Assembly (NCBI GenBank): GCA_030248215.1
Contig: JASANG010003223.1
Location: forward strand, 1-64,000
DNA: 64,000 bases
Direction: 5' to 3'
Source of the DNA: Enoplolaimus lenunculus
Lineage: Eukaryota > Nematoda > Enoplea > Enoplida > Thoracostomopsidae
A program made the translations under genes and the position numbers. The notes beneath the pieces are model-generated. The model searched no databases and was not told where the DNA came from. It saw only the letters and a list, made by a program, of their open reading frames with translations. Each line of letters starts with the position of its first letter. The stretch's first letter is position 1. Shown piece after piece: positions 43,741-55,030 of this stretch.

Positions 43741-44513
43741 CAGGGTGCAACCGGAATTCTGGTGCCGGTAAGTTTTTACCGCAATTAAAAATCCCGGTGT
43801 TAAATTTTGGTCGGTGGACATTAAGATATATTACTAAAAAATGACGATAAAAACCAGTCGTAGTGGGACTACATTTATTGAGCGAAGCTCGAACACACGT
43901 AAGCAATTAAGGTAATTTTGGAGGTTTGTAAGCAATTTCCTCAGATTCCTCGCACCCAAAAACCCTTCAACCACCCTAATAATTATTGGAATAATTTAAA
44001 AAGTCCTAATTTTGTCTCGTCATTGCTTCTAACTGTAATAATTAGTGAAGTATTGTGGAAAGTTCTTATTTAGGCTTAATTAATTATGCAAAGTAGCCTG
44101 CAGCTAATAAACGGCTTAAAATTTTAAAACCCCAATGCGAGGTTAACACATCAGGATAATTGGCTTTCAAACAAAAAAATTTTATCGAAATCCGTTCCTG
44201 AGATTGTTTTCGGACGGACAGACGGACGTACGGACATCCACCTTTCGACCCCCAAGTACAAAACATAAAACGCTTCGCGAAACTCCGAGCTTCGCTCAAT
44301 TAATAGTACGTAAACCTTTACAATCGCCGACAATAAAATTTAAAATGCAGCAGATAAAGTAAATAACTATCTCCAACTAGGGTTATTCCACCTATAATAT
44401 TGCAAAAAAGAAACTTAACATAAATTTTTCGGTGGCATATATTTTTAGTTTTCCGTTTCCGGTAATTTTTTCAAATACCGGTTCCGGTAAATTGTAATTC
44501 CGGTTGCACCCTG
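43741..44513. mobile_element. hAT-type MITE inside the composite repeat
   Basis: Ends CAGGGTGCAACCGG and CCGGTTGCACCCTG. Flanks AAATTATC (43733-43740) and AAATTAGC (44514-44521) match at 7 of 8. It is itself interrupted by a second composite repeat at about 43853-44300. Confidence 0.85.
43853..44300. mobile_element. GAGCGAAGCTCG composite repeat, inner copy
   Basis: Inverted ends TTGAGCGAAGCTCG (43878-43891) and CGAGCTTCGCTCAA (44286-44299). The outside flank ccagtcgtagtgggactaca also recurs (inverted) at 51523-51545, so the unit may extend to about 43853. No coding capacity seen. Confidence 0.75.
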
Positions 44514-45263
44514 AAATTAGCTATTACGTAGCTAACTATTCAATTATCTGTTTTGGAGGTTTCTGAACAATTTATTCATAATTATCGTGCCCAAAACCCT
44601 TTAGTACGGCAAGTAACCCTAATAATTAATGAAACACAGTAAAGGTCTTAAGTTATGCCTAACCAATTATGGAAATTAGCCTGTGGCTAATAAACGGCAT
44701 AAAATTTAAAAACTCCAGTTCGAGGTGAACACTCCAGAATAAAAATCTTTGAAACAAGAAATGTTTATCAAAATCGGTTGTTCATCAAGATCGGTTAAGC
44801 GGTTCCTGAGATTCTTTTCGGACGGACGCACAATCACCTTTCGACCCTAAGTACATAACGTAAAACGCTTCGAGAAACTCCGAGCTTTTTCGCTTCACTG
44901 GTTACATACGTACTGTTATTAACATTTAGATTAGAGTCAAACCAATTTGAGTTCAGTACAAAGTTAAAACGCTGTTAGCGTTGCAAATCAGCTTGGTAGT
45001 ATATGTCTACGTATTCAGGAGGATGGGATTTTTCGATTATTAATCATTGTGCGCATCCCCATTTACGCTGCATTCAAGGGCATATATACCAATGAACTAT
45101 AGAAACTGGCTTAATGATTCCTGTAATTTTGGAGCGCAACCACAGTATAGTTCAAACCGACTTCTTGCATAGCATTATTATCACTTGCGATGCGTTTCAT
45201 ATCAATCGCACCAATTTTTATTTAATTTTCTGTTGTAGGAGCACCTCCAATTGAACCGTAAAC

Positions 45264-45632
45264 CAGGGTGCAACCGGAATTCCGGTTTCGGCATTTTTTC
45301 ACCTTCCGGTTCCGGTAAATTTTTACCGGATTTAAAAATTTCGGTGTTATAATTTGGCCGTTTTCTTAACTTTGCTAATTTTTAAGAATCTCTTTTGAAA
45401 GCCTCTTGTACTCCGAATATAAGACATTGATGGTGGATTTCACTTCAGTCGACGACGAAAATTTAAAATACAACAAATAAAATACCTATGTTCGACTAAG
45501 GTTGCTTCAAAAATAACAGAGCAAAAAAATACGATTAAATGAAAATTTTGGTGAAATGCAGTTTTCACTTTCCGGTTCCGGTAAAATTTTCAAATTCCGG
45601 TTCCGGTAAATTGTAATTCCGGTTGCACCCTG
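45264..45632. mobile_element. hAT-type MITE, 369 bp, with perfect target duplication
   Basis: Ends CAGGGTGCAACCGGAATTCC and GGAATT..CCGGTTGCACCCTG type, with an 8-bp target duplication CCGTAAAC at 45256-45263 and 45633-45640. The terminal 60 bp contains nested ttccggttccggtaaa tracts on both sides. Confidence 0.95.
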
Positions 45633-45640
45633 CCGTAAAC

Positions 45641-48600
45641 ACAAAGTTCAGATTTACTAAACAGCTATTACAACATTCCGGAAAAAGTAAAATTCTACCT
45701 TTTCCGTGATTTTCCGTGATCTATATTAATCGGTCGAATGTTGTTTACAAATTTGTTAGCATTGTAATAAATTTCGTAATAGAAACACTGTTTATGCAGC
45801 AAAAGCTGGCTATTGGAACTGCTAAGTGAAATTTGATGTTACAGGAATTGTATCTGGAAATCAAGCTGCTAGGACCTTACAACGATTCATCTATAGCAAG
45901 AGCACAACAGCATATTTTGGAATAAGTGTTTACAATTTCTTAATCAGCGGAAAAAATAACGTCGCTATGTTAAGTGTTGCTCATTTCTAGGCAGCTGTGC
46001 AATTATATTTGGTTCAATTTTGTATTGAAACCTTATATTTGAGAAAAGTGCCATTGTGACTCGTGCAGTTTGCCAATAACCCGTTAAATTGAAACTGACG
46101 TGTTACAGTGTATGACGGAACTAATGAAACCTTATGACGAAATTACTAAATATCCATCTGAAAAACAGTCAGGTTATTTATTGACTGGTTTTTAAATAAG
46201 GCATTCGCTAACCCACGGTTTAAGCTTACAGAATTAGACAATTAGTCAACTTTTAGATACTACGTAACTCTTTTGTAGATCGATATGTTAAACATTGTTA
46301 AAAGCAATGTTTTCTTGTGCTGGAACGATGCCCAACATACGTATATATAATATATAGGGCGTTTCATGTTTAGTAATACATACTAGTCAACGTAGTTGCA
46401 AATTTGCAACCCTAAGACATTCATCGTAAAACTTTTATTCCTGAAAACAGCGCAATATTTTTGCTATCATTTGGTTCACTTTTTAATTTTTTCCTACATC
46501 GTGGACAATATTTGCAAAAGAATGTGTAGTATTTTACATACGTATATGTTCCCTTGTTTATATAATATGAAATTCATTACAGCCCAAAATACGTATGTGG
46601 GGCGTTCCAGCTTTAATAATATAGATATAAAGTGGTCAGAATGACAATTTGTAGATGTATTCTGACTAGAAAAATTTTGATGATCAATTTCAATTACATA
46701 AATTTGGTTTGGGTCCGCTTTCTGGAGTTGTACCGTTAGGTTGCATTTTGGTTGTCGGGTCCGCGTATGAGCAGTCTCGGTAAGTCTCTTTTTTCAACTA
46801 ATATCGGTCTCCATACCTTTTTAGTTTCGCTAATTTTTAAATCAAGACTAAAACAACAAAAAGAAATGACCAACTAAATTTGAAGTGTTTTTCGCGTTAT
46901 TAAAAGCCTTTTTCGACTTAAAACTGGCGATAAATTATTCATTACTCCTAAACTGATCTAAATTTGATTAGAAAAGAGTTATTACAAAGCAAACAATATC
47001 GAATACAAATTTAAATAGTTAGAAAATTACTAAAACTATTCAAACACCTAATTCTGTTAGTTGCAAATTCAAAATTTGGTTTTGGTTGAGACTAGAGAAT
47101 AAACGAGACCGCATTGCAGATTGTTTTAGTACAGATAAGATGGCTATATGTATCTATAAATATCAGTTTGTTCGCATATATAGTATATGTGCACTATGCA
47201 GGAGCATCCACTGAATTGCAATGTGTTACGTTTATTTTTGTTCGCATATATACTTGAGGCGCACAATTTTAAAACTTTTGCGCATGATGCAAAGAAGGTC
47301 GTTTCATTGCAGCGTTTGTGTAAATATGTCGTTTCTTTTGATGCGCACAAGAGCCGCCGATGTTGTTTTATTGCGTTTTACTTGAAAGTTTGATTACACC
47401 GTTTTTTCTGCGGATATAGAGACTTCAAGGTAATGTTAAATATTTGGTTGTTAAGTGTGTTGCATGAATCGTATTTTGGTGTTTTTATGTAGGTATATTA
47501 TGTCTTATCTGGCGAGTTATTATACATGTGTGAACAATGCGCACGAATCTAAGAGATAAAATGTTAATTTCAGTATATTCTATTTCACTTCAAGTCGTCT
47601 CAGAATGAGCGTATGTTTTCATTCATACATTTTATTAATATTTACGTATATACTCATAGGTATTTTGAATATTTGTATTTGAAGGTTTAACGATTTTCTG
47701 TGGATACTTGCGTATGTCGGATGTACGTGTTGTACTTAAACTGTCGCCCATAGTTCGTTTCGAGGTGATATTTGCATTGATGTGACGTAGTACGAAATCT
47801 GTGCGTCCTGCTGACAGCAAATAATTTTCATCACCGAATTTTTGTTGGGCTTTTTAGAAAACTTATTAAAAACGGATTAAACGAATTTTCAGCTATTTAA
47901 TTGTCATGTTTTGAAAAAAACACACTAGAAAGAATCAATTAACAAAATTGAATTTTTTCCAAGCCAAATTTTCCAATATTTAAATGATTATGAATTTGTC
48001 GCAAAACTGTAAGAATTCAGTGTGCTTTGTCACACTTGCAAGTTAGATAGTCACTCGCTATTTAGCTCATTAGTTATATATATGTTACGTATGTTATGGT
48101 TATTGTTGCACTCTTAATAAAAATGAACCAGCCGCATGTAAACGTATGCAAAACCATCCTTTAGCCGTGACGAACCTCAGTCAAGTATGTTCCACCACAG
48201 CTGGTGCTTAACGGTTTAAATTTGTTGACTCAATCAACTACGTTGGCTGCTATTAAAGCGGAATAGGGCTCTTCTATACTTTCCCCTACATGTTTACACT
48301 TAGGCTTGCCTTAATTTTCGGAAAAAGACTGCCCTAAGCCTATGTTATCTATACCTTTTTCTAGGCCGAAGCTTGTGAGAGAAAGTGTATATACAAATAA
48401 TCGAGGGAGGTGATTAGAAGCGTAAATATGTATATATGAATAATTTGAATTTCCATTTTTGATCAAACTTGTATTCAAGAATAACAGCGGAAAATTAAAA
48501 GTTTTGTATGTACCGAGGTCTGATATTGGTACAAAATGGGACGATTTTTGGGTCAATGGCAATTCTCTGGTAATAAGGTTGCAACGGGAATTAAGAATAG

Positions 48601-48684
48601 TGATATATATGACGAGCCAGGGCAAAATTTTTGCCGATATCGATGCCTACACTGATGCCGATTCCAATTTAAATGTGTGCATGA
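45641..48684. other. no host gene recognised
   Basis: 46318-46385 and 46580-46640 share a short dispersed segment with 40905-40975. 46770-47110 holds GTCTCGGT-type repeat. The remainder is AT-rich with no convincing frame. Confidence 0.35.
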
Positions 48685-49049
48685 CAGGGTGCAACCGGAA
48701 TTTCGGTTTCGGCATTTTTTTTCTCGCTACGACCATACATGTGTTGAAATTTCCAGTAAAGTTTTTCTTGAACTTAAATTAGCTTCATCGTCGTATGTGC
48801 CTCAAATTGTTTGCGGTAAGAATGGTTTGTTTAGTTTATTATCTAAATTTAGCTTTCTTGATTTTAACAGAGGATAGTTTTAACACTGTTGTGCCGTGTG
48901 AAACCGACCGAGGTCTCTTTTTGATGGGTATCGTTTGTTTATGCGACAACGGTTCATTTCAAATAATTGTTTCATGCGACAATCGTTCATTTCAAATATT
49001 TTTTCAAACACAAACATATCAGACATAACAGTTTCATGATCAAACACAC
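48685..49049. repeat. hAT-type MITE left-end fragment
   Basis: Begins CAGGGTGCAACCGGAATTTC after tgcatga. A matching right end is not found nearby (a related end, ggttgcacccta, lies at 49921-49931 but may belong to another copy). Confidence 0.5.
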
Positions 49050-49431
49050 TAGGGTCGACCGAATATATGGTTACGGTTTAATATCCGGCAAAAAATCGAC
49101 ATCGGTATCCGGTTCCAGTATGTGGTATAGAACTACAGGATACCGGATATTTGCGGTTGTGGTTTCCAATGTTATTAAGCTGCTTTTTACATGTCGAAAT
49201 ACTAGATATTTTGCAGCGACTGCAATTCCGGATAAGTCAAGAGTGGACACTGACATTATGAAAAATGCTAGCCAAAATTAATCTTAAATCCATTAATACA
49301 TATTTTTGCACGACTCAAATACTTAACAGTGCACAAATTTATATCCTATATCCGGTTAGCATCCGATTCCGGTAGAAAATTTACTATCCGGTTCCGGTAT
49401 AAAGGAGAATTAACATCCTGTCGATCCCTGG
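49050..49431. mobile_element. CCGGATAT-type repeat element
   Basis: Ends TAGGGTCGACCGAATAT and CTGTCGATCCCTG are inverted. Internal tccggtatccggttcc, agatattttgcagcgactgcaa and tacatatttttgcacgactcaaatactt are shared with 54640-55030. A shorter relative is at 61750-61860. Confidence 0.75.
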
Positions 49432-50767
49432 CTGGTATGTATATGCCAATTAGTGAAATTGATGGCTTTCCAACTCACTGCTAAGTGCTAAAATTATCGG
49501 CAATTTTTGCGGTCTCGATGCCGATACTCACGGAAAGTGCTGATATCACCGATACCTCTACCAAGTATGATTAATCTACACATCCCTAACTAAAAATATC
49601 GGAATCGGAAAATAAAACTTATACTTACTGTAATATCTGCGGAAATTTGGTAGTGAAAATTTTTTTCCGAAAAATTAGTTTTAAAAGAATTTCGCTTAAA
49701 ATATAACCGCCGTGACCATACGTTTTTCATTACTTATCGTACACCATGTTAACAAGCAAGATTTTACTGCATAAATTGAAACGCTAGCACGTTATTTTAA
49801 AGAATTCTGTGATATTCGTTGATATTGTTAACACCTAAAAATTTAGTGAAGAAACACTGAATTCAATGCCGGAATCGGATAGTGAAAAATACAACAGTTC
49901 TTTACCGGAACTGATAGTCTGGTTGCACCCTACCAGTAATGTGTTTTCGTACGTATAAACTTGTTTACTACACACGTACACTCGCAGAGCTTCTAGCAGA
50001 GCAAATTATTCCGCTGACTATCAAAATTATATTTTCAAACATAGTTCGATATTTGGTTCAACAGTATCCTTACTCCAGTGACAACGGCACTCCATGGAAT
50101 TGTTTAATTTTCAATAATCTGGGTCCTGTTTTAAATTTCAATTCCAATTCCTACAAATATATGATTCCGATTTCCGATTGGAACCCTTATACGACTTTCT
50201 ATGTTCTAATATTAGTGTTCTAAATAGGTTGTGTTACTCGTGGGTTAAAATTTATTTAGGTAATGCTTTTTTGCGGTGTATGCATGAGTGATTGATTAAA
50301 CTAAAATTTGCTTAAGATAGTTAATTTTATATTGGTCGGCATGGTTGTTTTTTGATGAAAAGTTTTGTTACTTAAATTTTGTACATAGTCTTTCTGTTTA
50401 ATAGTTTTTAAGAAGTTTGATACGATGCAACTAAATAAATAACTACTTGTGGAAGCTAAATTTTGGTTGCTTGTGTTATGTTTCATGTAAAATGCGTGCA
50501 TTGGTATAAGACGCTGTAGGTCTCTTTTGCTTGATGTATACTTTATGGTTTTTATGGAAAACGGCATTGTTGTTTCAAAACTTGCTATACATACTTACTG
50601 CGCGTCACTGATGGTTTGATGTAGCTTGAAGTGTAATAATTTTAACATTGTTTAAAGGTGTGTTTGTATTGTATAAAGTTGCTTAACTGGTCTTTTATGT
50701 GATGAGTTGGGGTTCTCGAAGTAGCTTGGCTTGTGAGCAGGGTTTTTCGGCTGGAAAAATTAAAAGA
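49432..50767. other. no gene recognised
   Basis: Contains a TAGGGATG-type MITE fragment (about 49490-49590) and a hAT-type right end at 49921-49931. AT-rich otherwise. Confidence 0.35.
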
Positions 50768-51545
50768 CACGTACTATTGAACGAAGCCACGAAGCGTTTT
50801 ATGGTTTGTACTCTGCGGTCGAAAGGTGGATGTCCCTCCGTCCGTCTTTCCGTCCGAAAAGAATCTCAGAAACGGTTGAACCAATTTTGATAAACTTTTT
50901 TATTTGAAAGCTAATTATCCTGGGGTGTTAACCTCGCATTGGCGTTTTAAAATGTTAAGCCGTTTATTAGCTACAGGCTAATTTGCATAATTAAGCCTAA
51001 ATTAGGACTTTCTACATTATTTCACTAGTTATTACAGTTAAGCAATCTAATTTTGGCATAAAAGGGTTTTTGGGTGCGAGGAATCTGCATAGACTGTTTG
51101 TAAACTTCCAAAACCCATAATTGAGCAGTTTGCTAATAGATATTTTGCATATTAGCATAGCTTATAAGCCTAAATTCGGACTTTTTATAATACTTCACTA
51201 ATTATTAAGGTTAAAAGCAATATAACATCAGCACTAAAGGGTTTTTAGGTGCGAGTAATTTGAATAAATTGTTTACAAATTTCCACCAAAACCGATAATT
51301 GAATAGTCAGCTCATAGATAATTTGCATATAAGTTCAATTGACAAGACAAAACAAGGACTTTTTAAATTATTTCACTAATTATTTGGGTTGATTGAAGGT
51401 TTTTGGGTGCGAGGAATCTGAATAAATTGTTTACAAACGTCTAAAACCGATAATTAAGTAGTTAGCTAATAGATAATTTGCATATTAGCTTAACTGCTTA
51501 CGTGTGTTCGAGCTTCGCTCAATACATGTAGTCCCACTGCGACTG
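50768..51545. mobile_element. GAGCGAAGCTCG composite repeat with internal subrepeats
   Basis: Opposite orientation to the copies near 44 kb. Left end ttgaacgaagcc..cgaagcgtttta with ggtcgaaaggtggatgtcc, right end gttcgagcttcgctcaata. Three internal subrepeats start near 51066, 51239 and 51390 (tttttgggtgcgaggaatctg) at 150-175-bp spacing. Confidence 0.8.
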
Positions 51546-51779
51546 GTATACAGTGGATTCTAAATCTTGTGCCAACATGATACTACGAGAATCACGCGAC
51601 TATTTTACTAAGTATAATTAAGATTTAACATATACAAGCATAGTGAGTTCGCACTGTAAAAGTGTTAGATGTCTAAACTATGGCATCTGCCAGCTAGCTG
51701 CCACAAACTTCTGGGTTTGTGTTTGGCGAAAACTGTGATAACAGGATTTGTACTTCATCGTTGCATGAATTTAATAAGA

Positions 51780-51883
51780 AGTTTAGTGTAAAGTGCATTG
51801 TTGGATTCGGCTTTTTCACAGCCGAATCCGAATCACAAATTTTTGCCGACTCCGAATCTTAACTTTTGTTGCCACCCTGATAC
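51780..51883. repeat. end fragment of the GGTGGCAAC-type MITE
   Basis: ttggattcggc..agccgaatccgaatc ... ttttGTTGCCACCCTG, the inverse of the end at 32727. Confidence 0.65.
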
Positions 51884-52019
51884 GTTATATTACTCAGCAC
51901 ACTCACGAACAATATGATGAATAAGCTTAAAAATAAGAAATTTACTTCTAAAATTTTTTAATAAAACCCAAGTTCTTTTGTCAACTTGTTATTCATCTAC
52001 AGATGGAGAATTTTTTAAA

Positions 52020-52455
52020 CAGGGTGCAACGGAATTCCGATTCCGATTAGAATTCCGATTCAAAACGGGCTCCGATTCCAGTTGCACAATCAATTGGAAT
52101 TTTGAAATTTTTATTTTTATCTTACTTGTTCTGATACGTTGCTTAAAATACTTGTTCTGATACGTTGCTTAAAATTCTGTATTATTTATCTATTAAATTG
52201 CTTTCGATGAGTTAACTTATCAATGATTGATTGTAGATTAGCGTTTACAGAACCAAAAACCATCGCCAGCTTGTTCATGCAACCTTTTTGAAAATTGTTG
52301 CCAGCCAACTGCCACCGTAAATCAGCATGATATTTGTCAATACAAATTATTAGCACAGTCACAAAATTTCTAGTTCCGATTCTTATTACAGTTCCGGTAT
52401 AAGTGTGCTGTTCAGATAGCGATTTCGGTATAATAGAGTTCCGCGTTGCATCCTG
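52020..52455. mobile_element. hAT-type MITE
   Basis: 436 bp, ends CAGGGTGCAACGGAATTCC and GTTGCATCCTG. Flanks TTTTTAAA and ATTTCAAA match at 6 of 8. Interior related to 30816-31403 (cgatgagttaacttatca, cagaaccaaaaa, aaaattg.tgccagccaac). Confidence 0.82.
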
Positions 52456-52717
52456 ATTTCAAAAAATATATAAGACCCATGTTTTTTGTAGAACTTGGAA
52501 AACTGGCTAGTTATAGCGCAGAACAGCCAATCAAATACAAATTTCGTTTTGAAATAGTTTTTATAGGAATTCTTATTCCGGCCGGAATTGCTCGCAAAAT
52601 TTAATTACGGTTTTGTGGCAAATTATGAAGCTTTAGATAACTTGAGTCTCGTCCATACCACATTTCTCATATTTTAAAGTATTCGGCGCTTGTTTTGTAG
52701 AATTTCAGTTTGAATTT

Positions 52718-53477
52718 TTACGTGCCAAAATGTTTATTAAAATACTTAATCAAGAACTTGACGGTGGAAGGTTTCAATAACTTTTTCTTCTTTCGCATGG
52801 TTTCTGGTAAACTGGCGACGGTTTTAAGAGCTTTCTGTTTACTTTTAGTGTTTCGTACGTAATTGTACGCAATCTCGGTAAATGCTCTAATTAATGATAT
52901 TGGTACTACTTTCATTACAACTATAACCACTTTAACTATTGATTCACTCAATAACCGTAAAGTGATAAGGGTATTCAATGTTACGCGACATTTCTAACTT
53001 TTTGATGTTATGTTGTGTAGTCTTTTTAAGCATAAACAAACATTTGTTTTGTTCATTTTCTGGAAAAATGTCTTGTCCACTCTAACTATGTGTGCGGTTG
53101 TAAGTTTAAGGTCCGAAACAAATATCCATATGGTGACTGAGTTGCCTTTTGGAAAGCACTGGTCAAAAATATCCGTTTGGTAGGCTATATTTGCCTTCTA
53201 GCTTGTGTATCATAGGCTGGTCCTGAAAATTTGCGAAAAAGTGTCATATACTGTGCATTACTGGTTATGGTTCTCATGTATTTACGGTCCTGGTACAAGT
53301 TCTGAATCAAGAATACTGTATTAAGTTGATTGTGCGTCATACATGAGAATGCCGCGGCCAACTTTCTATCGTTTGACGTTTCTAGCATTAAATCGTCAAG
53401 AGCACAAAGCGTATGTCCATATGATGCAGGAAATTCTGAAGGTATACCCTCAAACAACTCCAAGTCTGGTATTTCAG
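52718..53477 (-). mobile_element. Polinton/adintovirus-like fossil (ATPase and small-gene remnants)
   Basis: Two pieces lie in the expected order on the minus strand. 53463-53185 encodes the C-terminal half of an FtsK/HerA-type packaging ATPase, recognised by FEGIPSE, LDDLM (Walker B region) and the conserved block around FLIQNLYQDRKYMR. 52978-52718 resembles the small lysine-rich frame often found beside it (VPISLIRAFTEIAYN, MRKKKKLLKPS). Everything else of such an element is absent, so this is a broken, partial and presumably old copy. The family assignment rests on remembered motifs and is not a database hit. Confidence 0.6.
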
Positions 53478-54190
53478 TAACATTCGCGCGTATATATTGA
53501 AAAATACTATAGCAGTACAGGCTTTTATCTACGTTCTGGTCAAAAGATTATTTTTTAACAAACGGTATTTCCGTTCGGGTTTTCCACTACCTGTCTGATC
53601 GCTCACAACACATATGAATGGCAGTAGCAATGGTCAAAGTACATTATCACTATCAATGCAATTATCTTGATCACTATTTTCAGAAACTGATGTTTTGTTT
53701 GCCTGTTCAAAACATCAAGATGTTTTCTATCTGTGCAAATCTTGATGAGAAGTATAAGAATAATTACATTTAGTATATATCCATGATTTATCCTAAAACC
53801 TAGTATATAATTATCTCCCTTTTAAGGACATTCGTAACATTCGCGCGTATATATTGAAAAATACTATAGCAGTACAGGCTTTTATCTACGTTCTGGTCAA
53901 AAGATTATTTTTTAACAAACGGTATTTCCGTTCGGGTTTTCCACTACCTGTCTGATCGCTCACAACACATATGAATGGCAGTAGCAATGGTCAAAGTACA
54001 TTATCACTATCAATGCAATTATCTTGATCACTATTTTCAGAAACTGATGTTTTGTTTGCCTGTTCAAAACATCAAGATGTTTTCTATCTGTGCAAATCTT
54101 GATGAGAAGTATAAGAATAATTACATTTAGTATATATCCATGATTTATCCTAAAACCTAGTATATAATTATCTCCCTTTTAAGGACATTC
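53477..54190. repeat. perfect tandem duplication, 2 x 357 bp
   Basis: 53477-53833 and 53834-54190 are identical by eye, from gtaacattcgcgcg to ttttaaggacattc, with nothing between. The left edge abuts the Polinton-like ATPase remnant. Each unit contains the inverted repeat AAAACATCAAGATGTTTT. Confidence 0.95.
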
Positions 54191-54370
54191 ATGCGGGTAC
54201 CTGTTGTAGCCATTTCGATACGGGATGTATCCCCACGGGAATGGTTGTACCCTAGAAAGTACCCCTGTGCGTACCCCTATGGGTACAGATTGTACCCCTA
54301 CGGGCACGGTTTGTACCCTAAAGTGTACTCCTGCCTGCGCTTGCCACTACAGGTACTGGTTGTGCGCCGA
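54183..54370. repeat. degenerate GTACCC-type minisatellite
   Basis: About six units of 27-30 bp around ttgtacccctacgggtac, each with inverted GTACCC/GGGTAC. Opens short artefactual frames rich in Tyr, Pro and Gly. Confidence 0.75.
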
Positions 54371-54639
54371 AATATGTCTAAGATCTTATTCGTGTACCCA
54401 CGAGTTCATGGATTTCCGGTATTCAAACACTTTACAATGCATTATGTACTATCCTTAGTCTTGCGCTAACGCAAGATTTTCTTAATTTTATAAGTTCACC
54501 TGTAACATGAACCCATTGGAGCTCCTCTGCATTAAATCTGCCCAATATTGTTTCTCTATTTGCGTCTTCAATCTCATCTGACTGGTGGGTCGAAAGGTGG
54601 TTGCTTATTGGAACATTAATTGTATTTTCTGCAGGAGCC

Positions 54640-55030
54640 GGAACAGGAACCGGACACGGGTGTCGATTTTTGATGAATATTAAACGAAACCGGATATCCG
54701 GTCAATCCCTGATATATTATATCTGCTGGATATTTGCTGTTGTGGTTCCAAACAAAACTGCTTTTACACGTCAAAATACTAGTTATTTTGCAGCGACTGC
54801 AAATTCTGGCAATCCAGAGTGCAGTGGACACTGACATGGAATGAAGAATGCAAGCAAACAATTAATCTTAAATCTGTAAATACATATTTTTACGACTCAA
54901 ATACTTCCAACACGTGCACTACTTTAGAACCTATATCCTGTTAACACCCGGCTCCAGTACAAAATTTACTGTCCGACTCCGGTTCCGGTATCTTGTAAAA
55001 TTATTATCCGGTTGAAGGTATCAACCCTCG
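54640..55030. repeat. CCGGATAT-type repeat copy
   Basis: Related to 49050-49431 (gattgaccggatatccgg on the minus strand, agttattttgcagcgactgcaa, ttttacgactcaaatactt). Confidence 0.7.

Larger units (their letters stand above)
43434..44905. mobile_element. GAGCGAAGCTCG composite repeat, outer copy, interrupted
   Basis: Left part (43434-43740) and right part (44514-44905) carry the family's subrepeats (aacaatttattca, gcacc..aaaa..ctttt, ttagctaa) and its end with cacctttcgaccc..aagtacat and cttcgagaaactccgagct. A hAT MITE (43741-44513) interrupts it. Confidence 0.7.
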
